The notes: a model not told the origin generated them from the sequence alone. A stretch of DNA of 64,000 bases from Asaia sp037151935 (GCF_051628905.1 NZ_CP157575.1:2790001-2854000), one strand, 5' to 3'. Shown: positions 1 through 9,154, counted from the stretch's first letter. Translations and numbers: made by a program.

Positions 1-2
1 GT

Positions 3-467
3 TTGCAGGATCTGCCGGGGCAGAAGCTCTTTCAGTATCTCGACGACGAAGGGGAGCGACATGACATCCACTCCCATGACGTGAACGCCTATCTGCAGGA
101 AGTCACGGGTGAGGACATCACGGCCAAGGATTTCCGCACCTGGGCCGCTACGCATCTCGCTGCCCTGACCCTGTCGAGCCTCGAACAAAGCGACACCAAG
201 GCACGTGCCAAGAAGAACGTGCTGCGGACGATCGAACAGGTGGCAGCGCAGCTCGGCAACACGCCCTCGGTCTGCCGCAAATGCTATATCCATCCCCAGA
301 TATTGACCGGCTATCTGGATGGCTCCTTGCGCGAGGCCTTTGCGACCAAGGCAGAGATCCTGCTTGAAGGCGAGGCGGGCGCTCATGCGCTTTCTGCCGA
401 CGAGACCATGATGATGGGCTATCTCACAAGGCTCTTGCGTAAACCCTCCGGCGGTAGCCGCGTCTGA
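3..467 (+). CDS. DNA topoisomerase IB, C-terminal part (5' truncated by window edge)
   Basis: This is the C-terminal catalytic part of a poxvirus-like type IB topoisomerase, which relaxes supercoils through a 3'-phosphotyrosine intermediate. The fragment has 154 residues and is open at the left edge, so the true start lies outside the window. The segment DFRTWAATHLA (residues 43-53 of the fragment) holds a conserved Arg, and the His/Asn-rich region before it also fits the family. The motif NTPSVCRKCYIHP ends with the Tyr (fragment residue 95) that matches the nucleophile of bacterial TopIB (S-R-K-S-YIHP type). The tail after the Tyr is about 60 residues. No partner gene is visible; the next gene starts 65 bases downstream. 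Confidence 0.88.
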   Translation: MQDLPGQKLFQYLDDEGERHDIHSHDVNAYLQEVTGEDITAKDFRTWAATHLAALTLSSLEQSDTKARAKKNVLRTIEQVAAQLGNTPSVCRKCYIHPQILTGYLDGSLREAFATKAEILLEGEAGAHALSADETMMMGYLTRLLRKPSGGSRV

Positions 468-532
468 ACGCAACCATGAGCCGGCGCATGCTTTCTCTGC
501 TACGAGACAGCGAGGTGGGGAGGGGGCAATAG

Positions 533-1516
533 ATGGATTATCGTATTCTCGGATCGTCGGGATTCAGGGTTTCGGCACTTGGGCTGGGCTGCATGGGTAT
601 GAGCCAATCCTATGGTGCCGCTGACGAGCAGGAGAGCCTTGCAACGCTGGACCTTGCCATAGAGCGCGGTATCACCTTGTTCGATACGGCCGAAATCTAC
701 GGCCCTTTCGCCAATGAAACGCTGCTGGGTCGCGCTCTCGCATCACGGCGCAGTCGTATCAGGATCGCCACCAAATTCGGCTTCAGGATCGAAAACGGCA
801 AGGCGAACGGGGTGGATAGTCGCCCTGACCACATCCGTGATGTCGTCGAAGCATCGCTCAAGCGTCTTCAGACCGACAGGATCGACCTGCTCTATCAGCA
901 TCGTGTCGATCCCGCCGTGCCGATGGCGGAAGTCGCTGGCACGGTCGGGCGCCTGATCGAAGAAGGGAAGGTTCTGCATTTCGGCCTGTCCGAAGCTGGT
1001 GTGACCGCCATACGTGAGGCTCATGCCGAGTGCCCGGTCACGGCAGTTCAGAGCGAATATTCCCTATGGGAACGCAATGTCGAGACCGATATCCTGCCTG
1101 TGTTGCGCGAGCTTGGCATCGGCTTCGTGCCTTTCAGCCCGTTGGGGCGCGGCTTTCTGACAGGAACGGCGCAGCCAGCGGAATCCTATCCCGCAACCGA
1201 TTTTCGCCATACGGACCCGCGCTTCATGGGGGCGAGCTACGAGGCCAATATGAAGGCAGCTGCCTGTGTCGGCGTTGTGGCTTCGCGCCATAAGGCTAGC
1301 CCGGCCCAGGTTGCTCTGGCCTGGCTGCTCGCCAAGGGGCCGGATATCGTGCCGATACCGGGCACGAAGAAAACGCGTTATCTCGATGAAAATCTTGGCG
1401 CTCTGGATATCCGCCTGAGCGATGAGGATATGGCCGAACTCGACAAGGCGCTGACGGCCGAGCATGTGGCAGGCGCACGTTATAACGAGGGGAATATGGC
1501 GCTCGTCAATCGCTGA
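533..1516 (+). CDS. Aldo/keto reductase
   Basis: A 327-residue NADPH-dependent aldo/keto reductase with a (beta/alpha)8 barrel, close to the YajO/AKR13-like group that reduces aldehydes and ketones. The catalytic tetrad is complete: Asp51 and Tyr56 in FDTAEIYG, Lys81 in ATKFGF, His123 in LLYQHRVDP. The C-terminal PGTKKTRYLDENLGAL segment is the nucleotide-binding loop region. A purine-rich Shine-Dalgarno (GGGAGGGGG) sits just before the ATG. It stands alone, facing a convergent gene. The substrate cannot be told from sequence; dye-stress quinones, methylglyoxal or sugars are all possible for the family. Confidence 0.93.
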   Translation: MDYRILGSSGFRVSALGLGCMGMSQSYGAADEQESLATLDLAIERGITLFDTAEIYGPFANETLLGRALASRRSRIRIATKFGFRIENGKANGVDSRPDHIRDVVEASLKRLQTDRIDLLYQHRVDPAVPMAEVAGTVGRLIEEGKVLHFGLSEAGVTAIREAHAECPVTAVQSEYSLWERNVETDILPVLRELGIGFVPFSPLGRGFLTGTAQPAESYPATDFRHTDPRFMGASYEANMKAAACVGVVASRHKASPAQVALAWLLAKGPDIVPIPGTKKTRYLDENLGALDIRLSDEDMAELDKALTAEHVAGARYNEGNMALVNR

Positions 1517-1525
1517 GCGGCGGGC

Positions 1526-1554
1526 CCGGACCGGCCGCAATCTGGCAGGTCCGG
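1526..1554. terminator. Hairpin between convergent genes
   Basis: An inverted repeat CCGGACC/GGTCCGG (1526-1532 with 1548-1554, 15-nt loop) lies in the short gap between two convergent genes. There is no clear T-run, so it may be a weak or bidirectional terminator. Confidence 0.4.
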
Positions 1555-1561
1555 CGCTGCT

Positions 1562-2986
1562 CTAGCTGATGATGATATTCGACGCGTTCAGATCGGTCAC
1601 GCCCATGAAAGTGACCTTCATGTTGTTATCCAGCATGATCGCTGTGTTGCCGCCTTGGACGGTCGCGGTGGCAAGCAGGCTTTTGACGGCGGCCTCGGCA
1701 TCCTCGGGCTTGTAATTATACATGAAGAACTTGTTCCCGCTTGCTGCAGCAAAATCGGTGATCGTGATATCGCCCGCTGTGTGGCCAGCAAGAACACCGA
1801 AAGTGTTGGCTGCGCCACTGCCGCCTGTGACTGTCGCATTGCTGGCATCCGTGTTCCCGCCATATTCGGTGCCGAACACAAAATGATCGGCGGCCTGTCC
1901 ACCGATAACAGTCTGATTGCCAGCGCCGGTCCAGGCGTCAAACGTGCCTTGCGATGACGACGCATCGATCAGTTCGTTGCTGCTCGATCCCAATTGATTA
2001 CCGGTCCACAGAGCGGAGCTCCCCGCAGTAACCGTCGCTGAAAGGTCGTTTGCCCCCCAGAGCGTGCTTTGCGCGGCCGAAATTCTTGTGTCGCCTGTGC
2101 CCGCAATGAATTGCAGTGAGCCTGAGACGCTGATCGTCTGGTTGCTGCCATAGAGCACCGACAGATTTCCCAGCGCCGACACGGTATCATTCTGAGCGCC
2201 TGATAATGTGCCGTTGGCACCGGAGAAGATGACGGTCGAGCCTTGGCCCGCCTGTACAGTGCTGTTATCGCCAACGGTAATCAGGCTGCCGATCGTTGCA
2301 TTGTCATTCACCAGTGAGCCACTACCGAGCGAGACAACCGATTTACCGGCAACCAGTGTAATGGTGTTGCTGCCCCCTTCAGCGCCCGTGATCGTGTCCT
2401 GTCCTTCCGACGTTACCGTATTGGTGCCCTGTTGTAGCGTGATGACATTGTTACCGGCACCGGCATCGATAGTATTGATGCCATTCGTGGCAAGGATGGT
2501 ATCGTTGCCTTCGGCTGTGAGAATGGTCCAGCTTGCGCTCCGGGTGCCACCGTTGAAAAAATTGTCGCCGCTTACTGCCAGAAAGCTGCCATTGCCGGCG
2601 CCCGCCTCGTAGGTCAGCCCGGCGGTGCTTCCACCCAGCACAGAAAGAATGCCTGTGGGCATGACGTTCGATCCGTCAATCGTAACGCGCTCATTCAAAG
2701 TCACATTGGGGTCAGACGCGGTACTTAAGGCACCTGCGCCAAGAAAATCATAGGTGCCAGTAGGCGAGTAGCTACCGCCTGTCGTGACAAAACCGCCATA
2801 AATCTGACCATGAGCGTCGTGCTCTGTGGGCACACCGGGTGAAAGAAGTACCGTCGTGAGATCGTCGCGCGCATAGGCATCTGACATCTGCCTGGCATAG
2901 ACCTCCGCGAGATCCTGCGCTTTGCCGCCAGTGACAGTGACGTGAATCGCGGTGCCGGAGCTTCCAACGATCGTGACAATGGCCAT
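1562..2986 (-). CDS. Secreted repeat protein, RTX/type I secretion-like
   Basis: A 474-residue acidic, Gly/Asn/Ser/Thr-rich protein. It starts with about 75 ordered residues (AQDLAEVYARQMSDAY), followed by about 280 residues of irregular short beta-strand repeats (N-T-I, N-x-V-T-L, G-A-G-N). The C-terminus (GDITITDF, then KVTFMGVTDLNASNIIIS) has the shape of the end of RTX/serralysin-type exoproteins, where the type I secretion signal lies. Cysteines are absent and there is no N-terminal signal peptide. I infer a type I-secreted adhesin, matrix or surface-layer-like protein. No ABC/HlyD secretion genes are adjacent. The upstream leader is much more AT-rich than the rest of the window. A lyase or protease domain is not seen. 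Confidence 0.72.
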   Translation of the reverse strand: MAIVTIVGSSGTAIHVTVTGGKAQDLAEVYARQMSDAYARDDLTTVLLSPGVPTEHDAHGQIYGGFVTTGGSYSPTGTYDFLGAGALSTASDPNVTLNERVTIDGSNVMPTGILSVLGGSTAGLTYEAGAGNGSFLAVSGDNFFNGGTRSASWTILTAEGNDTILATNGINTIDAGAGNNVITLQQGTNTVTSEGQDTITGAEGGSNTITLVAGKSVVSLGSGSLVNDNATIGSLITVGDNSTVQAGQGSTVIFSGANGTLSGAQNDTVSALGNLSVLYGSNQTISVSGSLQFIAGTGDTRISAAQSTLWGANDLSATVTAGSSALWTGNQLGSSSNELIDASSSQGTFDAWTGAGNQTVIGGQAADHFVFGTEYGGNTDASNATVTGGSGAANTFGVLAGHTAGDITITDFAAASGNKFFMYNYKPEDAEAAVKSLLATATVQGGNTAIMLDNNMKVTFMGVTDLNASNIIIS

Positions 2987-3200
2987 GATATCTTACTCTC
3001 ATGTTGATAGCCCGTGGGCGGCATGAGTATTATGTCGTTAAAGAACCGTGGCCGTGATTTACAGTTAAGTTATTTTCATAAGATTATCAATAATTTGTAG
3101 CACTGTATCGTTAAAAATCATCAAAAATATATTTTCTTATTAAATTATAAAATAATCAGAGGGGATTTCCTCCCCGCTGAGACGAGTTACTGAACGAAAA
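2987..3200 (-). promoter_or_regulatory. AT-rich leader/promoter region of the repeat protein
   Basis: This gap is strikingly rich in A and T (notably 3045-3160) inside an otherwise GC-rich window. It lies directly upstream of the repeat-protein gene on the minus strand. Such segments commonly act as promoters and as targets of H-NS/MucR-like silencers. No single promoter can be fixed by eye because many hexamers fit. Confidence 0.4.
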
Positions 3201-3202
3201 GT

Positions 3203-3238
3203 CAAAAAAAATCTCTGCCCCCTTTCGGAAGCAGAGAT
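3203..3238 (-). terminator. Rho-independent terminator of dps
   Basis: Read on the minus strand: stem ATCTCTGC/GCAGAGAT (3231-3238 with 3211-3218), then a run of eight T. It lies about 39 bases downstream of the dps stop codon. Confidence 0.85.
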
Positions 3239-3276
3239 CTCTTTATCTCTCTGAAATAATTGAGAGAAAGCCGTGC

Positions 3277-3813
3277 TCAGCGTGCGCCGGTATGGTCTCC
3301 ATCGCGCATCTGGCCGGTTGGCTCCTGTGTATGGGCCTCAAGGAACCAGAGGTGCTTGTCGAGTGCGCGCGAGGCTTCGGTGAACAGGTCGGCCGTGTCA
3401 GCGTCACCGGCTTCATCCGTGATGTCGATCGATTCACGGACGTTGTTTGCCACCGTTGCATAGCGGTCGATCAGCGCCGAGATATGGTCTGCGATCTTGT
3501 AGATATCGGTCGGATAGGGCGTGCAAGCCGATTTCTTGGTCACGTCCTGCGTGGTGCCATACGCAGTGCCGCCCAGCTGAACGGCGCGCTCTGCCACTTC
3601 ATCGACCAGGTTATCTACGCTGTCGCGGAACCCGTCGAGCATTTCGTGAACACCGATGAACTGCGGACCCTTGAGATTCCAGTGGGCCTGCTTGGTGATC
3701 AGCGCCAGATCGATCAGATCGGCGAGGCGAGCATTCAGTGTCTCGATCGAGACGGTCTTTGCATTCGACTTGAGAGCATTCTGTGTCGTGTGCATCGCAT
3801 GTTTCGTTGTCAT
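3277..3813 (-). CDS. dps: Dps, DNA starvation/stationary-phase protection protein
   Basis: A 178-residue ferritin-like mini-ferritin that oxidises and stores iron and shields DNA as a dodecamer in the cytoplasm. The inter-subunit ferroxidase ligands are all present with the canonical spacing: His44, His56, Asp60 and Glu75 (HWNLKGPQFIGVHEMLDGF and DEVAER). The 20-residue N-terminal extension carries Lys and His residues that may contact DNA. Start ATG 3813 has AAGGG eight bases upstream. The gene is monocistronic and ends in its own terminator. Confidence 0.96.
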   Translation of the reverse strand: MTTKHAMHTTQNALKSNAKTVSIETLNARLADLIDLALITKQAHWNLKGPQFIGVHEMLDGFRDSVDNLVDEVAERAVQLGGTAYGTTQDVTKKSACTPYPTDIYKIADHISALIDRYATVANNVRESIDITDEAGDADTADLFTEASRALDKHLWFLEAHTQEPTGQMRDGDHTGAR

Positions 3814-3896
3814 GGTTTCACCCTTACGATTTGGCTATCGGACATTCGCAGAAAGCGATGACGATGGAACGTGCATGATATGGGTCGGTTTCGTGG

Positions 3897-4274
3897 TCAG
3901 ACAAGGAAAGACACATGCGCAATCAGAACGCGCCAGGTGTCTTTCTGCCGAATCCAGGTCTGGCTCTGTCGACCGGTCTGGTTCGTTCGCAGATTTTTGA
4001 AGATGATCGTAACGCAGCCTGCATGAGGCCCGAGAGCGACGATTTCTCGTCTCAGGCGCTCGCGTGGCGGGGCGCCTCCGGTCCGATGGCGGCGGAAAAC
4101 GGCGATCTCTTCGGGACCGAACAGATTTTCGGTCGCCCCGAGCCGGATCACGTTCGGGTCGTCGCAGAACAGTGCGTCGAGTTTTGCGACATCATTTTGC
4201 GCCAAAGCCTCTTCGTATTGATCCGAAGCTAGGGTAAGGGCTGAAATCGTCTCGGGGTTGGCGGTGAGGTCCAT
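3897..4274 (-). CDS. AtzH/HpxZ-like (NTF2-fold, SnoaL-like) protein
   Basis: A small cytoplasmic protein of about 125 residues of the cone-shaped NTF2/SnoaL-like superfamily, closest in look to AtzH/HpxZ (DUF3225): LDALFCDDPNVIRLGATENLFGPEEIAVFRRHR and a C-terminal WRVLIAHVSFL strand. The reading frame extends to 4451, but I place the start at ATG 4274 because family members begin just before this point and the upstream part overlaps the divergent MFS gene. AtzH-like proteins often accompany amidases of cyanurate or oxalurate pathways. No amidase is present here, so its role is unknown. Confidence 0.75.
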   Translation of the reverse strand: MDLTANPETISALTLASDQYEEALAQNDVAKLDALFCDDPNVIRLGATENLFGPEEIAVFRRHRTGGAPPRERLRREIVALGPHAGCVTIIFKNLRTNQTGRQSQTWIRQKDTWRVLIAHVSFLV

Positions 4275-4323
4275 GGGCGCGCCCTGATTCAAGTATATAA
4301 TTGAGAGAATGGCTGAGGGTGGC

Positions 4324-5535
4324 ATGAGCGGCTTGAGATCTGGCGATCTGGCTCGGTCGGTGCGCGATATACGCATCATATTTTTTAGTCTGGGTCTTGG
4401 GGCCTTCGCAATCGGTACGGCCGAATTTGCCGCGATGAGCCTCGTGCCCATGATCGCGCATACATTCGGTGTGAGCGATCCTGAAGCAGGTCATGCCATC
4501 GTGCTCTATGCAGCAGGTGTCTGCATCGGAGCGCCGACCATCGCCCTGTTCAGCGCCGGTATCAGCCGACGCACCATGCTCATCAGCATGATGCTGTTCT
4601 ATATGCTGGGCAACGGATTGAGTGCGATTGCGCCCAATTACGCGCTGTTTCTGGTGTGCCGTTTTATAAGCGGCCTACCGCATGGCGCCTATTTCGGCAT
4701 TTCCAGCATTCTGGCCTCGTCGCTGGTGCCGCCCAACAAGCGATCTCAGGCCGTCGGCCGCGTCATTCTCGGTCTGACGATCGCAACGATCGGTGGCGTG
4801 CCGCTGGCCAATGGTATCGGACAGCTTATCGGCTGGCGCTGGGCCTTCGGCCTTATCGCGACCCTGGCGCTCTGCACCGCCCTGCTAATCGTGCTTTTTG
4901 CCCCCAAGGACGCGCCCCGCAAGGATGCCAGCATTCTCAACGAGTTCACAGCTCTCAAGATCAGGCAGGTCTGGCTGACTCTGGCGATCGGCGCTGTGGG
5001 TTTCGGCAGTGTGTTTTGCGTTTATACCTATCTCGCTTCCATCATGATCAACGTCACCCAGGTGCCTGAATCGTATGTGCCGATCATGCTGGCTGTTTTC
5101 GGCGTGGGCATGACCATCGGAACGCTGGTCTGTGCGTGGCTCGCCGATCACAAGATGATGCCGACCCTTGCCGGTGTGCTGCTGATGGGGGCTGCCTCCA
5201 TGGCCGGATTTCCTGAGGCCTCGCATAAATTCATCCCGCTTGCGATCAATGTCTTCATGATCGGCGCAAGTGGCGGTCTGGCCACCATTGTCTCCGCACG
5301 TCTGCTGACGGTGGCGGTAGGGGCAGAGGGGCTCGCCGCAGCGCTCAATCAGAGCGCGTTCAACATTGCCAATGCCGTCGGGCCGTGGTTGGGCGGTCTG
5401 GCCATTTCGGCCGGGCTGGGCTGGACGTCTGTCGGCTGGGTGGGGCTGGCGCTCTCTCTCGGCGGCTTTGTGATCTATCTGATCAGCATTGCTGAGGAGT
5501 TCAAGACGCGAAAAAATACGCCGCCAGGCGTGTGA
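4324..5535 (+). CDS. MFS transporter, DHA1 family (AraJ/YdhP-like)
   Basis: An inner-membrane major facilitator of about 403 residues with twelve predicted hydrophobic segments. GTAEFAAMSLVPMIA in the first helix region and the CRFISGLPHGAYFGI segment in helix 4-5 are typical of the DHA1 drug or arabinose exporter group (AraJ, YdhP, PbuE). ATG 4309 is also possible, but ATG 4324 is preceded by GAGGG. The gene is divergent from the NTF2-like gene (about 50 bases apart) and may share its promoter region. Substrate unknown; drug/proton antiport or sugar/purine efflux are family options. Confidence 0.9.
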   Translation: MSGLRSGDLARSVRDIRIIFFSLGLGAFAIGTAEFAAMSLVPMIAHTFGVSDPEAGHAIVLYAAGVCIGAPTIALFSAGISRRTMLISMMLFYMLGNGLSAIAPNYALFLVCRFISGLPHGAYFGISSILASSLVPPNKRSQAVGRVILGLTIATIGGVPLANGIGQLIGWRWAFGLIATLALCTALLIVLFAPKDAPRKDASILNEFTALKIRQVWLTLAIGAVGFGSVFCVYTYLASIMINVTQVPESYVPIMLAVFGVGMTIGTLVCAWLADHKMMPTLAGVLLMGAASMAGFPEASHKFIPLAINVFMIGASGGLATIVSARLLTVAVGAEGLAAALNQSAFNIANAVGPWLGGLAISAGLGWTSVGWVGLALSLGGFVIYLISIAEEFKTRKNTPPGV

Positions 5536-5561
5536 AAAAGGGGCTTCGGCCCCTTTTTTTT
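5535..5561. terminator. Bidirectional rho-independent terminator
   Basis: Stem GGGGC/GCCCC closed by the stable TTCG tetraloop, flanked by A-run and T-run (AAAAAGGGGC TTCG GCCCCTTTTTTTT). It serves the MFS gene and, read from the other side, the glycosyltransferase gene, whose TAA stop (5560-5562) lies within the flanking run. Confidence 0.93.
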
Positions 5562-8064
5562 ATGTGCTGCGCGGGTCGACGAGATCGAAGAAAGGCTGCA
5601 GATCGACCGTGAAAAAGCGCGGGTAGGCGGGATCGTGCTCATAAATCGTCTGGCCAGCCCAGCGCTTTTGCATGACCTGTCCCTCTTCGAAGAACCGTGC
5701 TTCATGCTCGGGTACATCGTCGGAGCCGCGTGTCAGGCTCTCATGATGGTCCGCGACAGCTTCGGCGCAATAAATGATGCGGTATCCGGCAGAGCGCATT
5801 CTGAGGCAGAGATCGACATCGTTATAGGCGATCTTCAGGCCCACTTCATCGAAGCTTCCGACCTCTTTGAAGATGTCGCGACGCACGAGCATGCAGGCGG
5901 CGGTCACTGCGGTGACTTCATGGCTAAGGAGAATGCGCCCGATATAGCCGTAATCCTCGGGGCCGCAGCCACGATGGGCGTGGGCACCCACACCAGCCGG
6001 ACCGACGACGACACCGGCATGCTGGATGGTCTGGTTCGGGTAAAGCAGACGTGCCCCGACGGCGGCCACACGGTCACCCGCCAGCGCCTCGTTCATCATC
6101 AGGCGCAGCCAGTTCTTCTGGTCGACGAAAACGTCGTTGTTCAGGAAGAGCAGATAATCCGATTGACAGGTCTGGGCCGCAATATTGTTCAGACGTGAGT
6201 AGTTGAACGGCTCTTCGATGGTCAGAAAACGGATATTTGCGCGATCGCCGAATTCTTCCATGAAAAGTCGCGCCTGTGGCGTGACCGACCAGTTATCGAC
6301 CAGAACGATTTCGAAGCTGGCGTAATCCGTATTCTCAAGCAGCGCTTCGACACAGCGCCGGGTGATGTCGATCTGGTCCTTGAACGGAATGATGATCGAG
6401 ACCGACGGGGTGTCGGTCAGCCGCCAGTCCACGCGATAGAGCGTCAGCCCGTTTATTGAGGAAACAGCGGCCTTGTAGCCGCGCCGCGTAAGATGATCCG
6501 AGACGGCCTTCACCCCGGCCGCGATGGCATAATTCTTGTTGCCAACCGTCACCGCCGTCGAATTGGGGGTCATGCGCCAATGATAAAGAAGCTCAGGCAC
6601 ATGGGCGATCCTGTCATTGGGCAGGATCTCGCAGGCGCGTAGAATGAAATCGTGATCCTGCGCCCCGTCATATTCTGCTCGCAAAAGCCCGACCTCATGC
6701 ATGGTCGCGGTCTGAATCATGGTCAGATGACAGATGTAATTGCAGCCCAGCAGATAGCGGTAGTTGAAATCCGGTTTGAAGTTGGGTGATTGCCAGTTAT
6801 TGGCCTGATCGACCTTGTCTTCATCCGAATAAAGCAGAAGGGCGCCGGTCTCCTGCATCTTGCGCATCATGGTTTCGAGCGCAACATCGACCATCATGTC
6901 GTCATGGTCGAAAAAGACCGTATACTGTCCTTTCGCCGCCTTCATCCCCTCATTGGTAGCGCCCGAAATGCCGAGATTCCTCTTGAGTGGCAGGACGCGA
7001 ATGCGGCTGTCCTTCGCAGCGAAATCCTGCATCAGGGCTGTGGTCTGGGGGCAGACCATCCCATCATCGATCAGGATGAGCTCCCAGTTTCGCCAGGTCT
7101 GGCTGATGACCGAGTTGATGGCCGTCACGTAGTCGGCTTTGAGCGGTTTGTATGTCGGGCAGAGAACGGTGACGAGCGCTTCTTCTGCGATCGGCGCCTT
7201 GATGCGCAGCATCGCCGTTCGCTCGCGCAATGCGGCGTAATAGAGCGACGCCCAGCGGTCGTAATTGCCGAGATTATAGCCTGCCTGAGGGATGGCGCTG
7301 CGTATTTCCGTGCGAAGCTTCGTCAGCTCGCGATGTAGCTTGTCGATGGTTTCCGCAATATCGAGCAGGCGGGTTTCGAGCGCATCATCGGCGATGGAGC
7401 TGGTGAACGGGCTCCCCATGAGCTCCTCGCCCTCGGGCAGGACCTTCACAGAGAAGCTGCGGGGCGACGAGCCACGAAAGCGTTGCGGGATAGGGATATC
7501 GAAGCCGCAATTCGGATTGCAACCGACGGCGGCCGCCACGTCGCCGCGATAACGATCGGCTTTGACCTGCGCTACCAGAACGCCATTGGCAGAGACTGAA
7601 ACCACACAGTCGCCCCGCCACTCTTCCTCGCCCGGCATTTTCTGCAGGATCCAGCCCTTGAGCGACCCTTGCTTGATGCCGTCGACGCAGCTTGTGTATT
7701 CAGGCTTCAATTCTATTGTAAAAACATGGACGAATGCCCCTTTTTCGTCACCCGTCTGGTCCGCATTGCGGATCGCGCTACGGTCCGGGAGGCGAATGGA
7801 AAGCTGATGTGGCTTCCCGTCCATGAATTTCGCTGGGATGGAAAAGATGAATCCGAGACGATTATGAGGAGTTCTGAGGGCCGTCTGCACGTCGCTGCGT
7901 GGTTGTTCCGCAACGATCTGGGCGATTTCCTGACCGTCGATGAGGATATGCAGTCGCGCCGGAGTGTTGGGATCGAGCCTGTTGAACGCCCACCCCGTAA
8001 GCGTATCTTTCTGGAAGCCATCGAAATAACCGATGAAAGGGCTGTTGACGGGGGCAGCTGGCAT
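5560..8064 (-). CDS. Two-domain family 2 glycosyltransferase with duplicated N-terminal module
   Basis: An 834-residue cytoplasmic/peripheral glycosyltransferase. Residues about 8-95 and 122-215 are two copies of one beta-rich module (pattern DGF...L.GWA...V...G..A......R.DV..A.....GF.F.IP). These are followed by two GT-A domains. The first starts near residue 292 (VTVLCPTYKP) with ILIDDG and FFDHDD. The second starts near residue 535 (VSIIIPFKDQ) with LVDNWS and FLNNDVF, and ends with the acceptor-side YNDVDLCLRM motif. Such tandem GT2 proteins build O-antigen or capsule-type polymers. The neighbour is another glycosyltransferase, transcribed divergently. Donor sugar unknown; rhamnose is common in the family. 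Confidence 0.88.
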   Translation of the reverse strand: MPAAPVNSPFIGYFDGFQKDTLTGWAFNRLDPNTPARLHILIDGQEIAQIVAEQPRSDVQTALRTPHNRLGFIFSIPAKFMDGKPHQLSIRLPDRSAIRNADQTGDEKGAFVHVFTIELKPEYTSCVDGIKQGSLKGWILQKMPGEEEWRGDCVVSVSANGVLVAQVKADRYRGDVAAAVGCNPNCGFDIPIPQRFRGSSPRSFSVKVLPEGEELMGSPFTSSIADDALETRLLDIAETIDKLHRELTKLRTEIRSAIPQAGYNLGNYDRWASLYYAALRERTAMLRIKAPIAEEALVTVLCPTYKPLKADYVTAINSVISQTWRNWELILIDDGMVCPQTTALMQDFAAKDSRIRVLPLKRNLGISGATNEGMKAAKGQYTVFFDHDDMMVDVALETMMRKMQETGALLLYSDEDKVDQANNWQSPNFKPDFNYRYLLGCNYICHLTMIQTATMHEVGLLRAEYDGAQDHDFILRACEILPNDRIAHVPELLYHWRMTPNSTAVTVGNKNYAIAAGVKAVSDHLTRRGYKAAVSSINGLTLYRVDWRLTDTPSVSIIIPFKDQIDITRRCVEALLENTDYASFEIVLVDNWSVTPQARLFMEEFGDRANIRFLTIEEPFNYSRLNNIAAQTCQSDYLLFLNNDVFVDQKNWLRLMMNEALAGDRVAAVGARLLYPNQTIQHAGVVVGPAGVGAHAHRGCGPEDYGYIGRILLSHEVTAVTAACMLVRRDIFKEVGSFDEVGLKIAYNDVDLCLRMRSAGYRIIYCAEAVADHHESLTRGSDDVPEHEARFFEEGQVMQKRWAGQTIYEHDPAYPRFFTVDLQPFFDLVDPRST

Positions 8065-8183
8065 AATCTGTCTTTCGTATCGGCCGGATCGAACGCTTGG
8101 GCGGGTCGTTACTGCCAGAATTGCCGTAGTTCAGGCCCCTTGGCTAGGTAAAAGCCTGAATTGAGCACGCGAAGAGGTCATTC

Positions 8184-9152
8184 ATGACATTACTGCCCAG
8201 AATTCAGGTTGTGATGATGCAGCGTGATGAGGGCTCTGCCCTTTTGGCATGGCTTTCCTATTACGGGCATGTTTTTGGCTTCGACAATTTGACAGTGTGC
8301 GATAACGGTTCACGCGATCCTTTCACTCTGCACTTGCTCAAGCATGCCGAGCGCTGCGGGGTGACGGTCAGGCGCGATCTTGATGACCCGAGCGATTTTC
8401 ATGCCAAGGGTCTGCATTTCGCAGAGCAATTCAGGACTTGGGATCAGGGGAGTCCCTATGATTTCGCTCTGCCGGTCGATTGTGACGAGTTTCTCGTCGT
8501 GATCGGTGATGAAGGCATCTCGACGGATCGCGCGCGCATCCTTCAGGAATTCGCGTCCCATCTCGGCGAAAAGCGGGCACTGCGCATCGGCAGTTCGCTG
8601 TTCAATATTCCTGCGCAGCCGGGCTGGTTTGCCCTCGACACTTCGTTCATCAAGGGGATGCTGCCCGCGCGCAGTATCGCAGTCATCGATAACGGTCAGC
8701 ATAATCCGTCCTCCCGCCTTGCGCCAGGTTATGCGCTAACACGCTTTTCGTACCTGCACTGGCATAGTCATGATTTCGAGGAGATGCGCCGCCGAACGCG
8801 GGTGAAGTTATCCAATTCCCTGCTCGATCCAACCGATCGCGCCGCGTTGAGGCGCTACGCAGTCACACCCAATCTCCCCGGACGGCATCTCGTCGATATC
8901 CTGCTCGAAGACGAGGCGCATTACCTGTCGCGCTATAACGGCATGCTCCATCTCTATCTGCCGTGGGCCAAAGCAGCGTCCGCCTTGCCCACCCATCTCG
9001 ATAATGCCCCGGTTCTGTTGCGTGACAGCACAATGGCCCAGCCCTGGTCGGGCAGCGCTTACGTGTCGCGAAATCAGGACGTGAAAGGCTGGCCCCTTGG
9101 CCCGTTGATGCATTTTCTGCTGCATGGTTGGGGCGAAGGCCGAAAGTTTTGA
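8184..9152 (+). CDS. Glycosyltransferase family 2/92-like protein
   Basis: A 322-residue protein of the Glyco_tranf_2_4/GT92-like type. The N-terminus IQVVMMQRDEGSALLAWLSYYGHVFGFDNLTVCDNGS matches the start of this family (Glu in RDE, then DNGS). FALPVDCDEFLVV carries the DxD metal/nucleotide-sugar site. The C-terminal 70 residues (SAYVSRNQDVKGWPLGPLMHFLLHGWGEGR) look like the short tail repeat found in surface-polysaccharide proteins. It is divergent from the tandem GT2 gene with about 120 bases between them, suggesting joint control. AGAGG precedes ATG 8184. Confidence 0.85.
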   Translation: MTLLPRIQVVMMQRDEGSALLAWLSYYGHVFGFDNLTVCDNGSRDPFTLHLLKHAERCGVTVRRDLDDPSDFHAKGLHFAEQFRTWDQGSPYDFALPVDCDEFLVVIGDEGISTDRARILQEFASHLGEKRALRIGSSLFNIPAQPGWFALDTSFIKGMLPARSIAVIDNGQHNPSSRLAPGYALTRFSYLHWHSHDFEEMRRRTRVKLSNSLLDPTDRAALRRYAVTPNLPGRHLVDILLEDEAHYLSRYNGMLHLYLPWAKAASALPTHLDNAPVLLRDSTMAQPWSGSAYVSRNQDVKGWPLGPLMHFLLHGWGEGRKF

Positions 9153-9154
9153 TG

